Source: Aureococcus anophagefferens (Eukaryota > Sar > Pelagophyceae > Pelagomonadales > Pelagomonadaceae). From it: a stretch of 64,000 bases of DNA. Positions 52,762 through 63,798 of this stretch are shown here, piece by piece (positions within the stretch are counted from its first letter, which is position 1; each line of letters starts with the position of its first letter). A program made the translations under genes and the position numbers. The stretch covers positions 397,513 to 461,512 of the forward strand of contig NW_008705568.1 in NCBI RefSeq assembly GCF_000186865.1. The letters run 5' to 3'. Under the pieces are notes generated by a model, which ran no database searches, was not told the DNA's origin, and was given only the letters and a program-made list of their open reading frames with translations.

Positions 52762-54540
52762 CTAGAGGGAGACGGAGTCCGCCGCGATCTCGATCTCCGC
52801 GCGGAGGACGACGGCGTCGTTGACGCAGAAGCCGAGCGCCTCGACCTGCGTGAGGACGACGTGGGCGAGGGAGGCCGTGCCCGCGGACGTGGAGATGCGC
52901 TTCGCCTGGTCCGCCTTGGCGCCGAAGACGCGCTGGCCCTCGTGCTTCCGCGTGAGGTGGCTGCCGCCGTTCTGGTGGAGCAACGAGAGCTCGAGCGACG
53001 CGACGCGCGCGAAGGACCGGTCCGACGGCGCGTCGTAGTGGACGTAGAGCGCGACCATGCCCGGCCGCTCGCGCTTGATGCCGCCCTTGTAGAGGTCCAG
53101 GGACCAGGGCGCGCCGCCCGGCGGCCGGTAGCGCGCGCCCTGGCGGAAGCCCGACGGCAGGGCCGACCAGCGCTCGACCTTCCAGGTCACGGTGTGCGTC
53201 TGGGACCCGGACGCGTTGAGGCGCTTCGTGGACCCGGAGCGGAGCACGAGGGGCGTCCGCGCGGTCGGCGCCGGCTTGGCCGCGCGCTTCGCCGCGGGGT
53301 TCTGACTGTTCTTCCGGAGGCGGCTGAGGTAGCCGCCGCCGCCGTCGTCGGGCTCGGGCGTCACGAAGTCGACGGCGCCTGGGCAAGAAAAGGGTGCGAA
53401 ATTCCCAACTTCAAAGGCTCCGATCTCGGCCGTTTTCCACTCGTTTCGGCTGATTTTTGGACGAGCGATCATCTCTCGGAGCGCTCTCGAAGCGTGGGTG
53501 CTGTTTCCGAAACGCGCGCGCGCGGAACACTCACGTTGAAGCGACGTTGAATCACCCTTTTGCTGCCCTGGACGGCGCCGGCCTTCGTCCGCTCCTCGGA
53601 CGTCCAGCGGAGCTGGCGCTCGTGCTCGGCCCAGAGGGCCTTGTGCGCGGACGGCGCGGACGACAGGTTGTTCTCGGGGAAGCGCGTGCGGAACCAGTCG
53701 TCGAAGGTCGGCGGGTCGCGCGTGCGCGCCTCGTCGGACGCGAAGCCGCCGTTCTCGCCGACGAAGCGCTCGATCGCCGCGAAGTCCGCCTCGAGGGCCC
53801 GCGTCTTCAGCTCGTGCCACGACGGCGGGTCCGTCATGACCACGGGCTTCTTGGGCTTCGCGGGCCGCCCGGCCAGGTCGCCGGCGCTCGACGTCGCGCT
53901 CGGCGCGGGCGCCTGGCGGCCCCGCGAGTCCGCGGACGCGGCCCGCGCGGGATACGGCTGGCGGCTCGGCGCGGGCGCGGGGCTCGCGACGACGGCCGTC
54001 GACGTCGCGGCGGCGGCGGCCTTCTGGGCCTCCTGCTGGCGGCGCACGCGGCTCCCCTCGCGGCTCAGCTCCCGGATCCGCGGGCTGTCGTCGCCCCGCG
54101 CGGACCGGCGGCCGCGCGCGCGCGCGGCCTCGCGCCGCTCCTCGCGCTCCGCGGCGGGCCGCCGCTCGGCCTCGGACGGCCTACGAATGGGGATGATGAT
54201 AAGGCTCACATGCGCGAGGCGGGGGGAAGGCGCACCTCGGGCTCGCGGCGCGCTGCCGCGCCTCGCGCATGCGGAGCCAGGACTGGCGCGTCGGCTCGGG
54301 CGAGGACCCGCGCGCGCTCGGCTCGCGGCGGCCGCCGCCGTCGTCGCGGGAGCTCCGGAAGAAGGAGCCCTTGCGGGACGTGCGCTCCGCGCGGCCCCGC
54401 GGCTCCTCGGACCGGTTGAGGCCGTCGACGATGGCCGCGAAGCCGCCGTCGTCGCTGGCCTTGTCCTTCTTCTTCTCCTTGGACTTGTGCAGCGCGAGGT
54501 CGAAGCTGAACTTGCGCCGCGGTGAGAAGGACCGGAGCAT
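52762..54540 (-). CDS. MATH/TRAF-like domain protein
   Basis: Exons 54540-54236, 54180-53579 and 53378-52762, 507 residues. The N-terminal 380 residues are basic and Ser/Pro/Ala-rich with low complexity (MLRSFSPRRKFSFDLALHK, KEKKKDKASDDGG) and a conserved-looking helix (LEADFAAIERFVGENGGF, FDDWFRTRFPENNL). The C-terminal 130 residues form a MATH domain (HTVTWKVERWSALPSGF, WSLDLYKGG, MVALYVHYDA, SFARVASLELSLLHQ, LGFCVNDAVVLRAEIEI). MATH domains bind peptides, often for ubiquitin ligases. Intron 1 (54181-54235, GT-AG, 55 nt) is ordinary; intron 2 is a family-A introner. Confidence 0.85.
53379..53570 (-). mobile_element. introner element, family A copy 4 (MATH gene intron 2)
   Basis: 192 bp, sense orientation. 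Perfect duplication on the gene strand GCGCCGTC (53571-53578 and 53371-53378). GC-AG intron 53578 to 53379, phase 1. Splicing rebuilds EERTKAGAVDFVTPEP. Confidence 0.95.
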
Positions 54541-54665
54541 GGTGGTCGGCGGGGGGCGGGCCCCGGGGGAGCGGCCGCGACCGCCGCTCCTGTTGGCGCG
54601 AGGCTGCGGCCACAAGCTGCGTCGATCCACACTGAGGTAAATTTGCGATTATTTTAGACACGTTG
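54541..54665. promoter_or_regulatory. divergent promoter region, MATH and ABCG genes
   Basis: 125 bases between the start codons. The stretch next to the ABCG start is AT-richer (TAAATTTGCGATTATTTTAG) and may hold its core promoter. Confidence 0.35.
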
Positions 54666-57014
54666 ATGTTGCAGTGCCTTCGGGCAGCATCGATGGCCTT
54701 CCTCTGCGGCGGCTGGTCGGCGCGCGACGCCGTCGAGTGCGCCGACGCGCGGCCCGTCGACGCGGCGTCGATCCTCTGCGACGACGACGACCACTGGTCC
54801 GGGCGGCCCAGCGACGAGCCGTTCCGGCGGGAGCGGGCGCGGCCGCGGGCGAGCTCGGCGCGCTTCGACGTCTCGAAGCTCGCGCCCCGCGCGGAGGAGG
54901 CGCTGCCCCTGCTCCAGTGGCGCGACGTCGACGTCGACTTCAACGGCGCGCGCGCCGTCGCCGGCGTCAGCGGCGCGCTCCGGTGCGGCGGCTTCGTCAG
55001 CGTGCTCTGCAGGGCAGCAAAAGGGTGCAAAATTCCCAACTTCAAAGGCTCATATCTCGGCCGTTTTCCACTCGTTTCGGCTGATTTTTGGACGAGCGAT
55101 CATCTCTCGGAACGGCCTCGAAGCGTGGGCGCTTTTTCCGGAACGCGCGCGCGCGGAACACTCACGTTGAAGCGACGTTGAATCACCCTTTTGCTGCCCA
55201 GGTGCTCGGCCCGTCGGGCGCGGGCAAGTCGACGCTCCTGGACGTGCTCACGGGCCGGCTGCGCGCGACGCGGGGCTCGTGCCTCGTCCTCGGGCGGCGC
55301 CACTCCGCGGCGGCGTTCCGGTCCGTCGCGGCCTTCGTGCCCCAGGACGACTGCTTCCTGCCGCACCTGCGGACGTGGGAGGCGCTCTACTTCGTCGCGC
55401 GGCTCAAGCTCGCGGGCGCCGGCGTCCGCGGCGCGCTGGCCGCGACGGACGCGCTCCTGGCGACGCTGGGCCTCGCGGAGAAGCGCGCGGTCTTCGTCGG
55501 CGGCACGCTGTCCGGCGGGGTCGTCGTCCGGGGCCTCTCGGGCGGCCAGCGGCGGCGGCTTTCGTTGGCGACGGGCCTCGTCGGCGACCCGCGCGTCTTC
55601 CTCATCGACGAGCCCACGTCCGGCCTCGACGCGGCGTCGTGCCTCAAGGTCATGGGCCTTTTGCGCGAATTCGCGTTCAAGACGCGCATGGGCGTCGATG
55701 CCGGCGTCTTTTTGGCGTGGTTTCCCTCCCGGCGAGCCCCGCGCGTCGGTCCCCCGCGATCGCCCTTCACACGCAGGTGCTCTGCAGCATCCACCAGCCG
55801 CGGTCCGCGGTCTGGCTCCTGCTGGACACGGCCTACTTCCTGAGCCGGGGGCGCCTCGTCTTCGCGGGCCCGACGGCGGGCGCGGTCGACTGGTTCCGCA
55901 CGCTGGGCTACGTCGGACGGACCTTCGAGGGCAACGCGGCGGACTTCGTCCTCGACCTCACGGCCGTCGACTTCGACAAGGCCCCCGAGGTCTTCGGCAA
56001 GAAGACGATGCGCAGCGACGACGACGTCGCGCGCGCCGCGGACGCCTTCGCGGAGCGGCGGCCCGCGGAGGCCCTGATCGCGGCGCCGCCGTCCGCGGCG
56101 CCGCTGCCGCCGGCGCCGCGGCCGTCCTACGCCGTCCAGTGCCGCGTGCTCGCCTGGCGCGTCGCGCTCGGCCATCTGCGGCACCCCGGCAACTTCGCGG
56201 CGCGCGCGGTCCTGACGGTCTTATGCGGCCTGCTGTGCTGGGCCGTCTTCGGCGCGCAGGCGCCGCAGGACCTCGCGGAGCTCGAGACCGACCCGGACGC
56301 GGCCCTGAGGCACGCGACGTACCGCGGCGCCGCGTTCACGATCCCGCTCTTCGTGACGCTGATCTGCTTCGTGCCCCTGGGCTGCCTCATGTACGACCGC
56401 CAGCGCGTTTCTTCGGCGTCTCCGCGTCGACGCGTCCGCGCTTTCGGCTGATATCCGTTCCTTCACTCCCGTCTGTTCCTAGGTTCTTCATCCGCGAGCG
56501 GCGGGGGGAGCTGTATTCCTGCGCGGCCTACGCGCAGGCCTACGCGGCCGTGGAGCTGGTCTGCGTGGTCCTGATCAACTTCCCCGTCGCGGCGGTCTAC
56601 GAGATCGCCTGCGGCTTGGGCGGGACTCCGCCGGGCTACGCGGCGGCCGTCGTGCTCCTCGGCGCCATGTTCGGCCAGGTGATTCTCTGCGCCTGCGCCG
56701 TATCGCCGTCGGGCGACGTCGCCTTCGTCTTCGCCGCGGCGGTGTTCATCCACGCGTTCGTGACGTCGGGCCTGCTCGTGTCGCTGCGGACGCTCGCGCC
56801 CGCGCCCCGCGCGCTGTCGCTCCTGAGCCCGCTGCGCTTCGCCTACGACCTCGTATTGCGCGTCGAGCTCGGGCCGGCCTACGCGGCGCGCGAGGGCTAC
56901 GACGCGACCTTCGAAAGCTCCGTCGGCCGATCCTGCGGCGTCCTCGCGGCCATGTTCCTCTTCTACCACGGCGCGACCTACCTCGGCCTGCGCTTTTTGT
57001 ACCGTAAGGCCTAG
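54666..57014 (+). CDS. ABCG-type half-transporter
   Basis: Exons 54666-55001, 55202-55693, 55777-56402 and 56483-57014, 661 residues, the usual half-transporter length with nucleotide-binding domain before membrane domain. Seen: Walker A GPSGAGKST, Q-loop FVPQDDCFLP, signature LSGGQRRRLS, Walker B VFLIDEPTSGLD and H-loop CSIHQP. The membrane part has about six helices (RAVLTVLCGLLCWAVFGA to AAMFLFYHGATYLGLRF). It exports lipids or hydrophobic molecules; substrate unknown. The first intron is a family-A introner splitting the P-loop strand directly before Walker A. Introns 2 (55694-55776, GT-AG) and 3 (56403-56482, GC-AG by frame) are ordinary. The ATG at 54693 is an alternative start. Confidence 0.92.
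55010..55201 (+). mobile_element. introner element, family A copy 5 (ABCG intron 1)
   Basis: 192 bp, antisense. Duplication GTGCTCTG / GTGCTCGG, 7 of 8. GT-AG intron 55002-55201, phase 0. Splicing rebuilds FVSVLGPSGAGKST exactly at Walker A. Confidence 0.94.
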
Positions 57015-58647
57015 AGCGCCGGGAGCGAGCTCGACGACGCGGACCGCTCCGCGCCGAGGGGCTCGAGGGGCCGGAACTTGTCCCGGAGCCAGGCGACGTA
57101 GGGCCGCTCGACGTAGGCCTCGTAGCACACCGCGGCGACGCAGAGCGCGAGGACGTAGGCCGCGAAGTTCTCGCCGCCGGCCTTCGTGTCGAGGCCGACG
57201 GCGGAAAAGGCCGCGTGGAGCGGCCACTGGAAGAGGTAGATCTCGAAGGACGCGCGGCCCAGGGACCGCGGCGCGTCGTGGCGGCAGAGGGCCGCGAAGA
57301 TCGAGCCCGGCTCGCCCTCGAGGGCCGTCGCGTCGCGCGCCGCGCAGTAGAGGAAGACCGCGAAGAGCCTGTGCCGGAAACGACCAGTGGAACGCCCCGT
57401 CCAGCAAAAACTTCAAACCTCTCGAGCTCGGTCACATCGAAGTCGATTCGACCGATTTTTGGACGGATCCTTTTCTCTCGGCGAGTGCTGTTGAGACAGT
57501 GAACGGAGTACGTCGAACCCGTGCGAATACATGAAGTCGTGTCGCATATTTTTGTTTCCCGCCCGGCGAAGAGCGGCGCCAACCCGTGGTCGAAGAGCTC
57601 CTCGGCGCCCGTGCGGTAGCGGCTCCGCGGGTTCGGGGCGAACAGCACGAGCGCCGCGACGGCGAGGCAGGACGCGTCGGCCGCGGGGGCCGCGAGGCGC
57701 CAGCGCGGCCGCGCCGCCTGCGTCGCCGCGAGCTCCGCGGCGACGACGCCTGGGCAGGAAAAGAGAGATTCAAGTTCGCTTCAATCTGAGTGTTCCGCGT
57801 TCCGGAAAAAGCATCCACGCTTCGAGACCGTTCCGAGAGATGATCGCTCGTCCAAAAGTCAGCCGAAACGAGTGGAACACGGCCGAGATCGGAGCCTTTG
57901 AAGTTGGGCATGTCGCTCTCTTTTCCTGCCCCGGACGGCGCCGAGGAGGAAGTCGCAGAGCTGCGCGGGCGGCCAGAGGTACATGGCGTCGTGGACGGAC
58001 CCGAAGGGGGCGTCGCCGCGCCGCAGCAGGCCCACGGCGACGGCCGTCGGCAGCGCCGCCAGCGCGAGGCCGAGCGGCGCGAGGACCTTCGCCGGCCGCT
58101 CGTAAACCAGTCTGTCGTAGACCGCGGGGTAGAGCAACCACGACGGCGCGAGGGCGGCGACGGTCCAGGTCTGGCCGTCGGGGCACCACCGCGCGGGCGC
58201 GAGCCAGGATTCCACCAGCAGGACGCACCGGCCGACGTGGCCCGGCGCCGCGTCGCCGCCGGCGGCCGCGACCATGGCCCACGACGCGGCCATCGCGACG
58301 TACGTCGCCAGCAGCACGCGGCCGAAGCGCCGGCCGTACCATTTCTTCGCGCCGTCGCGCCACCGCGCGGCGTCGTCGCGGTGCCGCTGCAGGGCCGCGA
58401 AGGCGCCCCGCGACGCCCAGTGCGTCACGAAGCCGCTCAGCACGATAAAGTAGTCGACGGCCGCGTCGGAGCGCCAGAGCGCCTTGACGAGGGCGCCGTC
58501 GCTCGAGTGCGGCGAAAAGTGCTGGCAGACGATCCACAGCGACGCCAGGCACCGGCTCCCGCTCACGAACTCGAGGCGCGGCACGCGCGGGCGCTGCGGC
58601 TGGAAGCTGAGGGCGAGGGGCGAGTGCGGGTACATGGACCGGTACAT
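57011..58647 (-). CDS. acyltransferase-3 family membrane protein (OafA/NolL-like)
   Basis: Exons 58647-57942, 57749-57575 and 57368-57011, 412 residues. Family members transfer acetyl or other acyl groups to sugars or lipids. The N-terminal signature is present (RCLASLWIVCQHFSPH, with the catalytic-type His, then DYFIVLSGFVTHW), followed by about ten hydrophobic helices, including LATYVAMAASWAMVAAAGG, LAPLGLALAALPTAVAVG and FAAYVLALCVAAVCYEAYV. Both introns are introner copies. Its stop overlaps the ABCG stop inside CTAG at 57011-57014. Substrate unknown. Confidence 0.85.
57369..57566 (-). mobile_element. introner element, family B copy 7 (acyltransferase-3 intron 2)
   Basis: 198 bp, sense orientation. 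Perfect duplication on the gene strand GCTCTTCG (57567-57574 and 57361-57368). GC-AG intron 57574 to 57369, phase 2. Ends GGCGGGAAAC / GTTTCCGGCACAG have diverged from the family consensus. Confidence 0.93.
57750..57933 (-). mobile_element. introner element, family A copy 6 (acyltransferase-3 intron 1)
   Basis: 184 bp, antisense. Duplication GCGCCGTC / GCGTCGTC, 7 of 8. GC-AG intron 57941 to 57750, phase 1. It lacks part of the alternating GC tract found in the other family-A copies. Confidence 0.93.
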
Positions 58648-58896
58648 CGTTGGATTGTGTTTTGTTTGTTATCTGCGGCCGTGCGCGCGACGTTGCTGGC
58701 GCTCCGGCGCGGCCGATCTGCTACGGATCTGCGAGTTACGCTGTTTAGATCGATCGAGCCATCACGTCGGCGCTCTCGGCACTTCGGTTCACGATCGACT
58801 TTCAGCGAGCTCATGCTGCACCTCCACAAAATCGGCAGCCTCGCTCGAGTTCGCCGTGCTGGTTCGACGCGTCGCGCCGCGCCGGAGACGCGACCC

Positions 58897-59538
58897 ATGT
58901 TCCGGAAGCGCGGCGGCGACAGCCTCCTCCCGACGTCGGGCGCGTCGTCGGCGCCCGCGCGCGCGAAGACCCAGCTCCCCCGCGTGTCCTGCGCGACGGC
59001 GGGCACCTACGTCTGGCTCCTCGTGTCGTTGGGCGTCGTCGGCCTCGGCGTGCGGTTCCTCGGGACGCCGACGGACCTGCGGCACGTGACCTGCGGCGAC
59101 CGGTCGAGCACGTGCACGCTCGTCGTCGACACGGAGGACGACGAAAGAGTCACGCACGAGTTCCTCGGTTCCGACCTCGTCCGCGCGGAGTTGATCCGCG
59201 TGCGCCGCGGCCGCGCGGTCAACGTCAAGCACATGCGCAGGAAGCAGGTGCGCAAGCTCGGCTACTCCTACCAGCTCGTCGTCCGCCTCGACGACCAGGG
59301 CAACGAGGCGCGCCACGTCATGAGTTACGGCACGATCGGCCGCGGCAAGGCGCGCGAGCGCGTCGACGAAATCGGCGAGTACGCGACGAAGAAGCGGTCC
59401 ACGGCCCTCGACGTCAAGGAGAGCTCGGGCGTCTCCGCCGTGGGCATCCTCCTCATCATCTACGGCGCGTTCTCCCTCATCTTCTGCCTCATCCTCGGCC
59501 AGTTCGCGGAGCCGCCGCCGCCGCGGAAACGCAAGTGA
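58897..59538 (+). CDS. two-helix membrane protein, unknown
   Basis: 213 residues from MFRKRGGDSLLP; an in-frame ATG at 58813 would add 28 residues. One hydrophobic helix lies near residues 38-54 (TYVWLLVSLGVVGLGVRFL) and another near 185-202 (VGILLIIYGAFSLIFCLILG), so the domain between them faces the lumen or outside. That domain is beta-rich with two Cys (HVTCGDRSSTCTLVVDTED). The overall layout recalls bacterial proteins with a PH-like domain between two helices, but this is a weak impression. Confidence 0.6.
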   Translation: MFRKRGGDSLLPTSGASSAPARAKTQLPRVSCATAGTYVWLLVSLGVVGLGVRFLGTPTDLRHVTCGDRSSTCTLVVDTEDDERVTHEFLGSDLVRAELIRVRRGRAVNVKHMRRKQVRKLGYSYQLVVRLDDQGNEARHVMSYGTIGRGKARERVDEIGEYATKKRSTALDVKESSGVSAVGILLIIYGAFSLIFCLILGQFAEPPPPRKRK

Positions 59539-59722
59539 GCCCGCGGGGGTCCGCGCGGGTAACGTTGTTCGCCGTGGCGGGCGCGACGACGCCCGGGGCC
59601 TGAAGGCATGGAAACGTGCATGGAAACTCGAGCTCTCCCACGGCGTCAACTTGCCCTTCAGGCCCCATGGTGAACTTTGCAGGCTCGACGATGGACCATC
59701 CTGCGCAAGCCTGCGTCGAGCC

Positions 59723-62367
59723 ATGAGTCGAGCGCTGTGCAAGGCCTTCGCCGTCGCGCTGCTGGCCGGCGGCGCCAGCGCCTTCGCGCCGCCTCGCGCC
59801 GTCGCGCTGCTGGCCGGCGGCGCCGGCGCCTTCGCGCCGCCTCGCGCACGGACTCGACGACCATGCCTGCGCCGCGCCGCACCTTTTGACGACGCGCTCG
59901 CGACGGTGCAGGCCTTGCCCATCTTCGAGGTCATGGACGACATCCGCGCGAGCGTGGCGCGCGCGGGCGCCTACGTCTTTCTGGAGGCGCCGCCGGGCGC
60001 GGGCAAGACGACGACGGTGCCGCTCGCGGCGGCCGCGGAGCTCGACGAGGGCCTCGTGATCGTCGTCGAGCCGCGGCGCGTCGCCGCGCGGGCCGCGGCG
60101 CGGCGCATGGCGAAGTCGCTCGGCGAGGAGCCCGGCGGCCTCGTGGGCTACGCCATGCGCGGCGACGCGAAGCGATCGACACGGACGCGCGTCCTCGTGG
60201 TCACCGACGGCGTGCTGTTGGCCATGTGCCGCGCGGACCCGTCGCTCGCGGAGGCGACGGCCGTGATCTTCGACGAGTTCCACGAGCGCGGCGTCGACAG
60301 CGACGTCGCGCTGGCCCTGTGCCGCGAGGCGCAACGCGTGTTTCGGCCGGAGCTCCGACTCGTCGTGATGTCGGCGACGCTGCTGGGCGACGGCGCCGTC
60401 GCCGCGGGCGCGGCGGTGATCGCGAGCGCGGGCCGCGCGTTCCCCGTGGACGTGAGCTACGCGCCGCGGGGCGCGCCGCGGCTCGCGGCGCTCCTGAGCC
60501 GCCGCGGCGCGCTGGAAGACGCGGTCGTCGAGGCGACGACGGCGGCGCTCCGCGACGCGCCGGAGCGGGGCGACGTGCTGGTCTTCCTCCCGGGCGCCCG
60601 GGAAGTTAGGACTGTAGCGGCGGCGCTCCGCGACCGCCGCGGCGACGTGGACATCTGCACGCTCTACGGCGCCATGCCGTCCGAGGCCCAGGACGCGGTC
60701 GTCTTCGGGACGTCGCCGCGCCGCCGCGTCATCGTGGCGAGCCCCATCGCCGAGGCGTCGCTCACGCTGGCGGGCGTGACGGCCGTCGTCGACTCGGGGC
60801 TCCAGCGGGTCGCGACGATCGACGAGGACACGGGGCTCCGGCGCCTGACGACGCGGGCGATCTCGAAGGCGTCCGCGGCGCAGCGCGCGGGCCGGGCCGG
60901 ACGCGTCGCGCCGGGCATCTGTTCGCGTATTTATCCGGAGGGCGACTTCGCCAAGTTCGCGGACTTCGCCGAGCCCGAGATCCGCTCCGCGGACCTGTCC
61001 CGCGTCGCGCTGCTCCTCGCATCCTGGGGCTGCGCCACCGTCGACGAGATGCTCGACCTGCCGTTCGTCGACGCGCCGCCGCGCGAGCGCCTCGACCGCG
61101 GGCTCGCGGCGCTGCGGTCGCTCGGCGCGGTGGTCGACGGCGCCGCGACGTTGACCCCCTTTGGGGACGCGATCGCCGACATGCCCCTCGAGCCGCGCCT
61201 CGCCGCCGTCGTCGCCAACGCCACGGACGCCGCCGCCGCGGTGCGGGCCGCCGCGCTCCTCGACGACGACGCCCGGGGCGACGCGAACCTCCTGAAGCGG
61301 CCCGCGGACCGCGGCGCCGTCGCGCGCCTCGCGAGGCGGCTCCGCGTCGACGCGGCGGGCCCCGGCGACGACCTCGGGAGGGCGCTCGCCGTCGGCTACG
61401 CGGACCTGATCGCCCAGCGCCGCGGCGACGCGAGCTACGGCGGGTCCGTGTATCAACTCGCGAACGGGAAGACGGCGCGTCTCGACGACGCGGAGGGCCC
61501 CCCGTACGTCGTCGTCGCGGACGCGGGCACGGGCGACGACGGCCGGTGCCGCATCTACGCGTACGCGCCGCTCGACGAGGCCGCCGTGGCGGCCCTCGCG
61601 ACGACGACGCGCGAGGTCTTCGTCGTGCCCTCGAAGGGCTACGCCTGCCGGGCCCGCGACGCGACGCGCGTCGGCGCCATCGAGCTCGCGGCGGCGCCGG
61701 CGCCGCCGCCGGGGCCCGAGGAGGCGGCGGCGCTGCTGCTGTCCACGATCCGCGGGCTCGGCGGCGTCCGCAGGGCGCTCAAGGGCGACGTCGACGGCCT
61801 CCTGCGCCGCGCGCGGCTCGCGGAGCGCGCGGGCGTCGCGCTGCCGCCGCTCTTCGACGCGCTCGAATCCGGCGACGACGAGGCGCTCCTCGAGGACGCC
61901 GTGCGGCCCTACCTCGCGACGGACCTCAAGGTCGACCTGGAAGAGGTCGCGCGGCACGCGCTCGCGGCGGCCGGCGTCGATCTCGAGGCGACGTGCCCGA
62001 CGCGCATCGCCGCGCCCGACGGCACGAGCGTCCCCGTGACCTACGGCGAGGCCGGGCCGGCCGTCGACGCGAAGCTCCAGCAGTTCTTCGGGCAGCGGAC
62101 CTCGCCGACCGTCGCCGGCGCGCCCGTCGCGCTCCGGCTGCTCTCGCCGCCGGCAAGCTCCTCGGCGAGACGCGGGACCTCGCGTTCTTCTGGCGCGAGG
62201 CCTACCCGGGCGTGCGGTCGGAGATGCGCGGCCGCTACCCGAAGCACCCGTGGCCCGAGGACCCGGCCAACGCCGCGCCGACGCGGGCGACGAACAGGGC
62301 GCTCCGCGCCGCGGGCGGGGACGCGGGGGCTCCGGCGCCGAAGAAGAAGCGGCGTAAGAAGCGGTAG
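59723..62367 (+). CDS. hrpB: plastid-targeted DEAH helicase, HrpB type, with a C-terminal frameshift
   Basis: About 880 residues if one base missing near 62147 is allowed for. The leader is [17 protein letters not shown] then ASAFAPP: a signal peptide plus the ASAFAP motif that routes proteins into heterokont plastids. Helicase motifs: Walker [10 protein letters not shown], motif II DEFHER, motif III SATL, motif [10 protein letters not shown], then the HrpB-type tail. In the main frame the family block LLSP reads into PASSS and stops at 62455. One base over, it continues as [15 protein letters not shown] and [13 protein letters not shown], exactly as in bacterial HrpB, to a TAG at 62365-62367. 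The gene is thus probably of bacterial or plastid-related origin and used in plastid RNA handling (inference). Confidence 0.88.
59751..59846 (+). repeat. 48-bp tandem duplication covering the plastid cleavage motif
   Basis: Units 59751-59798 and 59799-59846 differ by one base. Each encodes 16 residues of the pattern [16 protein letters not shown]. The first copy reads ASAFAPP and the second AGAFAPP, so the targeting signal carries two possible cleavage sites. Confidence 0.93.
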
Positions 62368-62458
62368 GCGCTACTACTACTGGCACCGCCTCTCGCCCCG
62401 CCGCCTCCCGGAGCGCGGCGCGGCGTCGCGAGACGGTCAGCCAGCTTACCGCTAAAAA

Positions 62459-62575
62459 GGCGCCCCGGGGGCGCTCGGGGGAGAGGGGGGCCGCGCGGCG
62501 GCCCCGCGGGGGCGCGCGGCGCGCCGCGGGGGGCGGGGCGGGGCGAGGGGCGCGCGGCGCGCCCGCCTCCGCCGC
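62459..62575. other. extremely GC-rich intergenic tract between convergent genes
   Basis: Nearly all G and C, with runs such as GGGGGCGCTCGGGGGAGAGG, several GGGG blocks and short palindromes (GGCCGCGCGGCGGCC). It is between the HrpB 3' end and the stop of the MyTH4-FERM gene and could form stable hairpins or G-quadruplexes in either transcript. Confidence 0.6.
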
Positions 62576-62576
62576 C

Positions 62577-63798
62577 CTAGCCGTCGTCGCCCGTGGCGGC
62601 CATGATGGCGTTGATGTAGTCGAGGATGATGCCGGCCATGTCCGCGGCCTGGCTCGTGGACAGCTTGAGCTCGAAGGTCGTCTCGTCGGCCAGGTTCCAG
62701 ATGAAGAGGGAGAAGATGGACGAGGAGCCGCCCCAGCGGCAGACGTCGGCGTAGCCGAAGTGGTGGAGGACGTCGTAGGTCTCCGAGTCGAGGATGTACA
62801 TGCCGCCGTGGCCGAACGCGACGGACACGTCGCCCGGGAGCTCCGCGACGATGGGCGGCTCGTCCTTGGCGACGACGCGGTGGCAGTGGAAGAAGGATGC
62901 GCCGTAGAGGGGGTAGGCGGCGCAGGTCTTGACGAATTTCTGCTGGAGGTCCTCGATGAGCGCCTGCTGCGCGTCCTCGTCGCCCTCGGCGTCCGCGACG
63001 CCGAGCGGCGTCCGGAGCGCGACGAGCTTCCCGGCGACGCCGTCGATGGCTTCGCGGAACTTGGGCGGCACGAAGTCCAGGAGCGCCGGGTCCTCCATGG
63101 CGTCCAAATCGCCGGCGCAGCCGCTAAAGTCGTCGACCATGGCCGCGTAGAGCGAGATCGCCGCGAGCTCGAGCGCGGCGGGCTCCGATTCGGGGAAGAT
63201 CTTGCCCTCGTTGATGACCTCGTCCTCGGCCTGGAGGTAGACGAGGCGGTTGAACATGGCGTCGTCGCTGGGCCCGTTCTGCTGGGGCAGGAAGATCTTG
63301 CGCTTGTAGACGAACTTGAAGTGGCGCTTCTGCCGCGCCTTGAGCACGATGACGTCGCCCATGAAGTCCTTGTCCTGGCAGGGCTTGGGCGTGCGCTCCA
63401 GGTCCGCGTAGGGCTTGTGGCCGTCGGGGTCGTCGACGCCCTCGTCGCGGGGCAAATCATAAACGAAGATGCCGAACGTCGCCGCGCGCTCGTCCGTGAG
63501 CTCGAGGAACTGCGCGCAGATCTCCGCGACCTTGCCGCAGTTGAGGTCCGGCGTCACGGGCAGGTCCTCCGTGAGGACGACGTGGTCCACGAGGGAGATC
63601 GTCGCCAGGATCGGCGGCCGCTCCGTGTACGCGGCGATCTCGTCGACGGACGGCGCGAAGCCCGACGCGCCGGCCTCGAGCATGCCCTCGAGCGTGCGCA
63701 GGCAGTACTTGGCGTAGTTGCGGATGGCGCCCCGCTTCTCCTTCTGCACCATCAAAAAGTTGATGACGTAGTTCTCGAGCTCCGCCGTCGGCGGGAAC
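62577..63798 (-). CDS. MyTH4-FERM protein, C-terminal part (gene continues past the right edge)
   Basis: The last exon encodes about 406 residues. A MyTH4 segment (ENYVINFLMVQKEKRGAIRN, YAKYCLRTLEGML, FAPSVDEIAAYTERPPILATI) leads into a FERM domain (VAEICAQFLELTDERAATFG, HFKFVYKRKIF, NRLVYLQAEDEVINEGKI, LELAAISLYAAM, FVKTCAAYPLYGASFF, YDVLHHFGYADVCRWG). This pair forms the cargo-binding tail of some myosins and plant-type kinesins; the motor should lie to the right. The exon begins in phase 2 after a family-B introner acceptor. Confidence 0.88.
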
